Below are positions 1-4,678 of a DNA stretch of 5,354 nucleotides, in pieces. Made by a program: the position numbers and the translations under genes. Location: NCBI GenBank assembly GCA_002371345.1, contig DFHY01000033.1:2722-8075 (forward strand), in the 5' to 3' direction. Source of the DNA: Lachnospiraceae bacterium UBA3711. GTDB lineage: Bacteria; Bacillota; Clostridia; Lachnospirales; Lachnospiraceae. The notes under the pieces are model-generated. The model was not told the origin of the DNA. It ran no database searches and was given only the letters and a program-made list of their open reading frames with translations. Every line of letters starts with the position of its first letter. The stretch's first letter is position 1.

Positions 1-287
1 GTCTGCGCCTCAGTCTGTACTTCCGTCTCTGCCGCGGTTTCTGCAGCATCTGTTTCAGGAACGATTTCATTTGCAGGCGCGCTTGCCTCTGCAGGCGCTG
101 CCGTTTCTGCAGCTGTCTCAGCCGCCGTTTCCGGCTGTGCCGCCGGAGCAGCTTCCTTAACCTCAACTTCCAGGTCCGCGCCAAAGCCCGCCAGAGTCAG
201 GGGCGCGCCATAAGCCGTCCCGAACCCTCCCAGTACAAGACTGGTTGTCAGAGCCGCTGCCGCGTAACCGGTCAATCTCTTTGTCAT
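1..287 (-). CDS. Exported protein with acidic Ala/Glu/Thr/Pro-rich region, N-terminal part only
   Basis: I translated 95 codons from the ATG at 287-285; the frame stays open to the window edge, so the C-terminus is missing. The start has a strong GGAGGTG ribosome binding site (300-294) six bases upstream. The N-terminus is a Sec signal peptide: basic MTKR, a hydrophobic stretch from about residue 8 to 22, and a likely cleavage near residues 27-28 (after AYG). There is no lipobox Cys, so it is probably secreted or wall-associated. From about residue 39 the protein is low-complexity: Ala, Glu, Thr and Pro dominate, with repeated AAET units and no Lys or Arg after residue 44. Such a segment usually acts as a flexible linker or wall spacer before a catalytic or binding domain, which would lie outside the window. 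The flanking WalR-like boxes hint at a peptidoglycan hydrolase, but that is inference; function is unknown from what is visible. Confidence 0.85.
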   Translation of the reverse strand, partial: MTKRLTGYAAAALTTSLVLGGFGTAYGAPLTLAGFGADLEVEVKEAAPAAQPETAAETAAETAAPAEASAPANEIVPETDAAETAAETEVQTEAQ

Positions 288-335
288 TGTCAACACCTCC
301 GAATTGCTCCCGTTTGTTTCGTAATTGTAATAATT

Positions 336-352
336 GTTACAGAAATATTACA
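336..352 (-). promoter_or_regulatory. WalR-like box in the early transcribed leader
   Basis: The minus strand reads TGTAAT (352-347), five bases, then TGTAAC (341-336), again an exact match to TGTWAH-N5-TGTWAH. It falls roughly 8 to 24 bases after the predicted transcription start, where a bound regulator would more likely block than activate. A further TGTAAT on the plus strand (326-331) forms a TGTAA-N6-TTACA dyad with this box. Confidence 0.45.
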
Positions 353-366
353 ACCTAACTGTGCTC

Positions 367-395
367 ATAATAACAAAGCAGGGAAGGGATGTCAA
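367..395 (-). promoter_or_regulatory. Sigma-A-type promoter of the exported protein gene
   Basis: Read on the minus strand, TTGACA (395-390) and TATTAT (372-367) are separated by exactly 17 bases. The -35 matches the consensus perfectly and the -10 differs by one base. The expected transcription start is near 360, giving a leader of about 72 bases before the ATG at 287. Confidence 0.82.
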
Positions 396-412
396 CAGAT
401 TTTGTAAACATT

Positions 413-429
413 TGTAACTTTTTTGTAAT
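413..429 (+). promoter_or_regulatory. WalR-like box upstream of the -35
   Basis: The plus strand reads TGTAAC-N5-TGTAAT (413-418 and 424-429), an exact match to the published WalR/YycF consensus TGTWAH-N5-TGTWAH. A third TGTAAA hexamer at 403-408 sits one turn closer to the promoter, at 10-base rather than 11-base spacing. The box lies about 18 bases upstream of the -35, a position typical of an activator. That WalR binds here is inference. Confidence 0.5.
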
Positions 430-518
430 AATTTAGGATTGCAGACACTCTCCGTGCTGCGCCAGCCCCATTCGCGGAATGCTTCGCATACCTGCTCATG
501 GATTCTGTCGCCTTATAC
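430..518. other. Intergenic stretch with no recognised feature
   Basis: Between the WalR-like box and the terminator lie about 90 bases, much more GC-rich than the AT-rich promoter region beside them. I see no promoter, terminator or convincing gene. A 35-codon ATG-initiated frame on the minus strand (499-392) lacks a proper ribosome binding site and runs through the promoter, so I do not call it. Confidence 0.5.
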
Positions 519-577
519 TCATACGTTAGAAAAAGCTCCCGTCCAAGCAAGCTTGCGGGAGCTTTTCAAACGTATGA
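519..577 (-). terminator. Strong hairpin terminator after the rubrerythrin gene, with extended outer stem
   Basis: The core stem is 11 perfect base pairs (531-541 with 556-566, AAAAGCTCCCG/CGGGAGCTTTT). It encloses a small CAAG/CTTG inner stem (544-547 with 552-555). On the minus strand the GC-rich stem is followed by TTTTT, as expected of a Rho-independent terminator; the plus strand has TTTT, so it may work in both directions. A second outer stem of 9 perfect pairs (519-527 with 569-577) continues the palindrome beyond the T-run. It lies about 175 bases after the rubrerythrin stop and upstream of the next gene's promoter, so it insulates the two units. Confidence 0.85.
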
Positions 578-592
578 TTGCACGGCTCGTTA

Positions 593-754
593 CTTAGGAA
601 CTGTAGCGTAATTACTTAGTCAGTTGGCGAAGTAGGGTTTTTCAGAATCAAGGCGGAGGAACGCGGCGCAGCGGGCTGCGCCAAGTGACAACAACGCAGA
701 TTCCGGAAAACCATACAAGCCAAATGACCAAGTTAATTAGCTACAGGTCCTTAG
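593..754. repeat. Long imperfect palindrome, candidate non-coding hairpin element (MITE-like or REP-like)
   Basis: The arm 593-649 and the reverse complement of 699-754 match at roughly 46 of 58 aligned positions, with three one-base gaps. Conserved blocks are CTGTAGC, TAATT, ACTT-GTCA, TTGGC, GG-TTTT and GAATC. The central part holds its own perfect 7-bp hairpin (665-671 with 676-682, loop CGGG). Two of the mismatches would pair as G-U in a minus-strand transcript. No open frame and no clear target-site duplication was seen. The right end reaches the TAA stop of the rubrerythrin gene (753-751), so the element is probably transcribed as its 3' UTR. Pairing is seen directly; calling it a dispersed element is inference, since only one copy is in view. 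Confidence 0.65.
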
Positions 755-1293
755 CCAAAGTACCTCTCCAGCAGGCCCTTGAACGCCTTGCCGTGTCTTG
801 CCTCATCCCTTGCCATCTCGTGAACGGTGTCATGGATCGCGTCGAGGTTGAGGGCTTTCGCTCTCTTCGCAAGGTCGGTCTTACCCATGGTCGCGCCGTT
901 CTCGGCTTCGACTCTCATCTCAAGATTCTTCTTGGTGCTGTCTGTGAGGACCTCACCGAGGAGCTCGGCGAACTTCGCCGCGTGCTCAGCCTCTTCGAAG
1001 GCTGCCTTCTCCCAGTACAGTCCGATCTCGGGATATCCCTCGCGGAACGCGACGCGGCTCATAGCCAGATACATGCCGACCTCAGAGCACTCACCCGTGA
1101 AGTTCGCGCGAAGATCTTCCTTGATATCTTCCGGAGCATCGGAGGCTACGCCGACCACATGCTCAGCCGCCCATGTCATCTCATCTTCCTGCTTCGTGAA
1201 CTTGGAAGCCGGAGCCTTGCAGACCGGACATGCTTCCGGAGCGGTATCTCCCTCATGCACATATCCGCAAACATTACATACCCATTTAGCCAT
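751..1293 (-). CDS. rbr: Reverse rubrerythrin (N-terminal rubredoxin domain, C-terminal ferritin-like di-iron domain)
   Basis: This is a 180-residue cytoplasmic non-haem iron protein. Residues 1-35 form a rubredoxin-like Fe(Cys)4 centre with Cys6, Cys9, Cys22 and Cys25 in two CxxC pairs. Residues from about 60 to 180 are a four-helix ferritin-like domain with the di-iron ligand pattern: Glu68, Glu101-x-x-His104, Glu131 and Glu164-x-x-His167. Classical rubrerythrins carry the rubredoxin domain at the C-terminus; this order is that of the clostridial reverse rubrerythrins, which reduce H2O2 and O2 with electrons from NADH via rubredoxin-type reductases. The frame can be extended to an ATG at 1341, but the start at 1293 is preferred: it has AAGGAG seven bases upstream, it begins with the usual MAKWVC, and the upstream ATG lies at or before the predicted transcription start. 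It is a single-gene unit with its own promoter and a downstream terminator. No ligand is missing. Confidence 0.96.
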   Translation of the reverse strand: MAKWVCNVCGYVHEGDTAPEACPVCKAPASKFTKQEDEMTWAAEHVVGVASDAPEDIKEDLRANFTGECSEVGMYLAMSRVAFREGYPEIGLYWEKAAFEEAEHAAKFAELLGEVLTDSTKKNLEMRVEAENGATMGKTDLAKRAKALNLDAIHDTVHEMARDEARHGKAFKGLLERYFG

Positions 1294-1300
1294 AACAGTT

Positions 1301-1306
1301 CTCCTT
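1301..1306 (-). promoter_or_regulatory. Ribosome binding site that fixes the rubrerythrin start
   Basis: AAGGAG on the minus strand lies seven bases before the ATG at 1293, selecting this start over the upstream in-frame ATG at 1341, which adds 16 residues with no counterpart in the family. Confidence 0.85.
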
Positions 1307-1341
1307 TGCTTTAGTATCTGCATATCATAATTCACATCCAC

Positions 1342-1370
1342 ATCATAGCAAATATATCTTTTGCTAACAA
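1342..1370 (-). promoter_or_regulatory. Sigma-A-type promoter of the reverse rubrerythrin gene
   Basis: On the minus strand TTGTTA (1370-1365) and TATGAT (1347-1342) are 17 bases apart. The start of transcription is expected near 1335, giving a leader of about 42 bases. It lies in the 122-base gap after mtnA, where I see no clear terminator, so read-through from the upstream operon is possible. Confidence 0.78.
1346..1366. promoter_or_regulatory. Probable operator: perfect inverted repeat inside the rubrerythrin promoter spacer
   Basis: TAGCAAA-N7-TTTGCTA is a perfect 7+7 base dyad of 21 bases. It fills the 17-base spacer and overlaps both the -35 and -10, so a protein bound here would exclude RNA polymerase. 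It does not match the consensus I know for PerR (TTATAAT-N-ATTATAA) or Rex (TTGTGAA-N4-TTCACAA). A repressor responding to oxygen or peroxide would fit the gene, but its identity is unknown. Confidence 0.6.
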
Positions 1371-1415
1371 GCGGTTACTGCCATAAATCGTCTCTGCCAA
1401 CGGTTTCCCTTGCAC

Positions 1416-2807
1416 TCACTCTATCCCGAGCTTCACAAATGCGTCTCCGTACGGTTCCGTGCACAGTCCTTTCTCTGTAATCATACCGGTGATCAGGCTG
1501 TGATCCGTCACGTCAAACGCCGGATTGAACACGTCTATTCCCTCAGGCGCCATGCGCTCCTTGTACCACATCTGCGTGACCTCGTCCGGATCTCTCATCT
1601 CGATCGGGATCTGGTCCCCGGTCGGGGTTTTCAGATCTATCGTTGAACTCGGCGCGCACACGTAGAACGGGATCCCGTAGTGCTTCGCGAGAATTGCGAC
1701 AGAGCTGGTGCCAATCTTGTTCGCGGCGTCGCCATTCGCGGCAACGCGGTCGCATCCGACGAAGATAATGTCGATCTTGCCGGACTTCATCAGCAGAGAA
1801 GCCATATTGTCGCACTGAACCGTTGTCGTAATGCCGGCCGCGTTAAGCTCGAAGCTCGTCAGGCGGGCGCCCTGCAGAAGCGGTCTGGTCTCATCGCAGT
1901 ACACATGCATGTCGCTTCCCGCCCAGCCGTGTTCAAGGGCCATATACATCGGAGCGGTCGCGGTTCCGTACTTGGATGTGGCAAGGGTTCCGGCATTGCA
2001 GTGCGTCAGGATGCCGATCGGCTTCCCGTCCTTCTTCAGGTCCTTGAGCAGCCTGAATCCGATCTCTCCGATGTTCCTGCTGATCTGCACATCCTCCTCG
2101 CGGATAGCATCCGCTTCCTTATACAGAAGCTCCTTGATCTCGTCGAGGCTCTTCCCCTGCTCTCCCGCTGCCTTCGCGCAGGCGTCCATGCGGTTCAGCG
2201 CCCAGAACAGGTTCACGGCGGTCGGCCTTGAGGACGCCAGGTACTCCTTCAGCTGCGTGAATTCCTTATAAAATGTGCCGAAATCACCTGCTTTGCTCTG
2301 AGCTGACAGTACTGCCATGCCGTACGCCGCGCTCACGCCGATCGCCGGCGCCCCGCGTACCCTGAGCTTCTTGATCGCCTCCCATATCTCTTCCTTCGTA
2401 TTAAGATTGATCCGCCGGATCGTTCCCGGAAGCAGGGTCTGGTCGATGATGTCAAGAGCCCTGCGGTCTTCTGTAAGACGTACTGAAAGCACATTTTCAA
2501 AAAACTGTTCTGTATTCATAAGCTTCTCCTTCTGTCTGCCTGAGAATTGCTGTATCAGCTTCTCCTTCTGTCTGCGCGAGAACTGTTTGATCTCGTACTC
2601 TCTTCTCTGTGCCTGAACGGCAGTCTCATATTCCTCAGTATATATCAGCCTGACCGGAAGTCTTGATCTTGTATACTTCGCGCCCTTTCCGCTGTTGTGG
2701 ACCCGGATGCGCCTCTTTGGGTCGGTAGTCCATCCGGTGTACCAGGTCCCGTCCGAACACTCCGCTATATATATGTAATTTCCCACGTTTTCACCTGTGC
2801 GCGGCAT
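1416..2807 (-). CDS. mtnA: GIY-YIG domain joined in frame to S-methyl-5-thioribose-1-phosphate isomerase (MtnA)
   Basis: A single frame of 463 codons holds two usually separate proteins. Residues about 10-86 are a small GIY-YIG domain of the YhbQ/YazA (UPF0213) type: YIYIAEC and WYTGWT form the two tyrosine motifs, then KRRIRVHNSGKGAKYTR and RREYEIKQ with candidate catalytic Arg32/33 and Glu70. Residues 97-463 are a full-length MtnA of 367 residues, with RGAPAIG at MtnA 55-61, the catalytic Cys in THCNAGT (Cys174), GCDRVAANGDAANK with catalytic Asp257, and CAPSSTID near 288-295. MtnA converts methylthioribose-1-phosphate to methylthioribulose-1-phosphate in methionine salvage, or feeds aldolase shunts in anaerobes. 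A 36-base tandem repeat forms the joint, and Met97 (ATG at 2519) has its own good ribosome binding site, so separate MtnA translation is likely. The ATG at 2807 has a poor ribosome binding site; GTG at 2786 behind AGGTG gives a more family-like start (MGNYIYI). It lies 52 bases after dnaB and probably ends that operon. Confidence 0.9.
   Translation of the reverse strand: MPRTGENVGNYIYIAECSDGTWYTGWTTDPKRRIRVHNSGKGAKYTRSRLPVRLIYTEEYETAVQAQRREYEIKQFSRRQKEKLIQQFSGRQKEKLMNTEQFFENVLSVRLTEDRRALDIIDQTLLPGTIRRINLNTKEEIWEAIKKLRVRGAPAIGVSAAYGMAVLSAQSKAGDFGTFYKEFTQLKEYLASSRPTAVNLFWALNRMDACAKAAGEQGKSLDEIKELLYKEADAIREEDVQISRNIGEIGFRLLKDLKKDGKPIGILTHCNAGTLATSKYGTATAPMYMALEHGWAGSDMHVYCDETRPLLQGARLTSFELNAAGITTTVQCDNMASLLMKSGKIDIIFVGCDRVAANGDAANKIGTSSVAILAKHYGIPFYVCAPSSTIDLKTPTGDQIPIEMRDPDEVTQMWYKERMAPEGIDVFNPAFDVTDHSLITGMITEKGLCTEPYGDAFVKLGIE
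2521..2592. repeat. 36-base tandem duplication at the GIY-YIG/MtnA joint
   Basis: Units 2521-2556 and 2557-2592 are identical at 30 of 36 positions, including the first 19 bases without a mismatch. They encode KQFSRRQKEKLI followed by QQFSGRQKEKLM, that is, the usual C-terminal end of a YhbQ-type protein written twice. The six differences suggest the duplication is not very recent. Confidence 0.9.
2526..2531 (-). promoter_or_regulatory. Internal ribosome binding site for stand-alone MtnA
   Basis: AAGGAG on the minus strand, six bases before the ATG at 2519, lies within codons for QKEKL of the upstream domain. It is better than the site before the long frame's own start, and Met97 is exactly where ordinary MtnA proteins begin. 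The first repeat copy carries the same AAGGAG but is followed by no ATG at the matching place. Confidence 0.75.
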
Positions 2808-2859
2808 ACTTGCCCCGGCCTATATCGCGAACGCGTCATTGCTTCGCAGCTTCCGCACG

Positions 2860-4227
2860 TCACCCGCCCGGGTTCTGGGCCCGGTCACGCTCATTTGCGG
2901 GGTTGGCGAACTTCGTGTACTCGGGCAGCCACACCAGCTCAACGTCTCCCAGAGGCCCGTTTCGCTGCTTGCGGATCAGGATATCCGCGATGCCCTGACG
3001 CTCGGAGTCCTTATTATAGTAGTCGTCCCTGTACAGGAAGATAACCACGTCCGCGTCCTGCTCGATGGCTCCGGATTCTCTAAGATCGCTGAGCACCGGC
3101 CTGTGATCCGGCCTCTGCTCCACCGCTCGCGAGAGCTGGCTCAGGGCAATCAGCGGCACATGGAGTTCTCTGGCGACCTCCTTCAGCCCTCGGGATATTT
3201 CCGAGATCTCCTGCTGCCGGGAGTCGCTTCCACGGCCGCCTCCGCTCATCAGCTGCAGGTAGTCGACCATGATGCAGTCAAGGCCTCCCTCAAGCTTCAG
3301 CCGGCGGCATTTGCTTCGAAGCTCCGCCACGGAGATTCCCGGAGTGTCATCGATTACAAGGTTAGACTTGCCGATGACATCGGCCCCCATGACAAGGTTC
3401 TCCCACTCAGAGTCCTTCAGTCTTCCGTTCCGCAGCCTCGTCGCGTCTATATTGGATTCCTGGGCCAGCAGGCGGTTGACAAGCTGTTCCTTTGACATCT
3501 CCAGCGAGAAGATCGCGACTCTTCTGTGATCGCGGAAGGCCATGTACGCGCCGATATTCAGGACAAATGCCGTCTTTCCCATCGACGGTCTCGCCGCCAC
3601 AAGTATAAGGTCCGACGGCTGGAATCCGCTGGTCTTGAAGTCAAGATCCCTGAAGCCGGTGGCAAGGCCTGTGATCGAGCTGTTCTGGCTGCTTGCGGCC
3701 GATATGCGGTCAAGGGCGTCCATGACAATCTGAGAGATCGGCGTCAGCTCTCTTCCCTGGCGGCGGGTCAGCAGCTGGAATACCTGCTTCTCCATCTTAT
3801 CGCTGAGATCGTCCGTCTTCTCCTTGTCGGCATAGCACTCAGCCGTCAGGCCCTCCATGGTCTTTATCATCCTTCGAAGCTGAGCCTTCTCGGCTACAAT
3901 CTTCGCGTAATGCCGGGCGTTCGTGGACAGAGGAACCGACGCAACCAGCTCAGAGAGCGTCCTGGAGCTTGCCAGATCCTCCGGCGCGTCCATTTCCCGA
4001 AGCCGATCCTGAAGTGTTACTTCGTCGACGGGCCTGCCGGACGCGTCAAGGTCAACTATCGCCCGGAACAGCAGCGCGTAAGGCTTCTGATAAAAGTCGT
4101 CCTCCGTCAAAATGGAGGAAGAGGCCGCAATCGCTTCCGGATCGATCATCATCGATCCGATTACTGACTGCTCAGCCTCCTGGCTATGCGGCGGAATACG
4201 CCTTATCTCATTTGTATTCTCATCCAT
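2860..4227 (-). CDS. dnaB: Replicative DNA helicase DnaB
   Basis: The 455-residue protein has the normal DnaB length. It is the ring-shaped hexameric 5'-3' helicase that unwinds DNA at the replication fork and recruits primase. Residues about 10-110 are the N-terminal domain (PHSQEAEQSVIGSMM), followed by a linker and a RecA-like ATPase domain from about 185. In that domain are Walker A (ARPSMGKT, 212-219), SLEMS with catalytic Glu243, Walker B (IMVDYLQLM, 319-327, Asp322), LSQLSR (362-367), SDLRESGAIEQDAD (380-393) and KQRNGP (420-425), which fits the arginine-finger region. No intein or truncation is present. The ATG lies 4 bases after the rplI stop; the only nearby AAGG is two bases from the start and a GGAG is 13 bases away, so translation probably depends on coupling to rplI. 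The frame ends in TGA at 2862-2860. Confidence 0.98.
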   Translation of the reverse strand: MDENTNEIRRIPPHSQEAEQSVIGSMMIDPEAIAASSSILTEDDFYQKPYALLFRAIVDLDASGRPVDEVTLQDRLREMDAPEDLASSRTLSELVASVPLSTNARHYAKIVAEKAQLRRMIKTMEGLTAECYADKEKTDDLSDKMEKQVFQLLTRRQGRELTPISQIVMDALDRISAASSQNSSITGLATGFRDLDFKTSGFQPSDLILVAARPSMGKTAFVLNIGAYMAFRDHRRVAIFSLEMSKEQLVNRLLAQESNIDATRLRNGRLKDSEWENLVMGADVIGKSNLVIDDTPGISVAELRSKCRRLKLEGGLDCIMVDYLQLMSGGGRGSDSRQQEISEISRGLKEVARELHVPLIALSQLSRAVEQRPDHRPVLSDLRESGAIEQDADVVIFLYRDDYYNKDSERQGIADILIRKQRNGPLGDVELVWLPEYTKFANPANERDRAQNPGG

Positions 4228-4231
4228 TACC

Positions 4232-4678
4232 TTACAGCTTCTCCACCTTCACGCCAAGCTCCGCCCTGACCTGCGGATGCAGCTTCACGATGACCGACAT
4301 GGTTCCGATGGTCTTGATCGGGTTCTCCACTACGATCTTCCGGCGGTCTATCTCAATCCCGAGCTGTTCTTTGGCGGCTTCCGCGATCTCCTTGCCTGAA
4401 ATAGAACCGAACAGCCTGTCGCCCTCTCCGGTCTTGGCCTTGACGACCACACTGCTCTTGTCCAGCTTCTCCTTGAGCGCCTTTGCCGTCTCCAGGTTCT
4501 CCTCTGCGATCTTCTCGTCGTTCGCCTTCTTCAGCTTCAGATCATTGATGGCCTTGCCGGTTGCCTCGACCGCCAGTTTCCTGCGGATCAGCACATTTCT
4601 CGCGTAGGCGTCCGCCGCCTCGACCATCTCGCCCTTTCTGCCGACTTTATTTACATCCTGCAGCAGTATTACTTTCAT
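4232..4678 (-). CDS. rplI: Large ribosomal subunit protein bL9
   Basis: The 148-residue protein has the standard length and two-domain build of L9, which binds 23S rRNA near the L1 stalk and helps keep the reading frame. Residues 1-40 are the N-terminal rRNA-binding domain (MKVILLQDVNKVGRKG, then DAYARNVLI). Residues about 41-74 form the long Lys/Glu-rich connecting helix, and about 75-148 the C-terminal domain with GEGDRLFGSIS at 84-94. Position 24, usually Gly in the DGYARN motif, is Ala here, and position 34, Gly in the Bacillus stearothermophilus protein, is Lys. The ATG overlaps the gdpP stop by four bases (ATGA), and GGAG/GGAGG sequences lie 4 and 10 bases upstream, within gdpP. The gene is followed at 4 bases by dnaB, the conserved Firmicutes order. 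Confidence 0.98.
   Translation of the reverse strand: MKVILLQDVNKVGRKGEMVEAADAYARNVLIRRKLAVEATGKAINDLKLKKANDEKIAEENLETAKALKEKLDKSSVVVKAKTGEGDRLFGSISGKEIAEAAKEQLGIEIDRRKIVVENPIKTIGTMSVIVKLHPQVRAELGVKVEKL

Noticed and set aside
288..360. A riboswitch, such as a c-di-AMP (ydaO) element, in the leader of the exported protein gene.
   Set aside because: The predicted leader is only about 72 bases and AT-rich with simple TGTAA repeats; it is too short and lacks the structured stems of known riboswitches.
392..499. A 35-codon ATG-initiated frame on the minus strand before the exported protein gene.
   Set aside because: No well-spaced ribosome binding site, it runs through the WalR-like box and the -35 of the promoter, and no family is recognisable.
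685..1330. Two long plus-strand frames opposite the rubrerythrin gene.
   Set aside because: Antisense shadows of a gene whose metal ligands are all intact; one starts inside the palindromic element and neither has family features.
1294..1341. Extended rubrerythrin start 16 codons upstream.
   Set aside because: It lies at or upstream of the predicted transcription start, has no ribosome binding site, and adds residues not typical of the family.
1371..1415. A terminator between mtnA and the rubrerythrin promoter.
   Set aside because: Repeats here (CTGCCA twice) are direct, not inverted, and there is no stem followed by a T-run.
2797..3495. A 232-codon plus-strand frame opposite dnaB.
   Set aside because: It lies fully antisense to the conserved C-terminal domain of DnaB, has no recognisable domain, and is expected by chance in GC-rich coding DNA.
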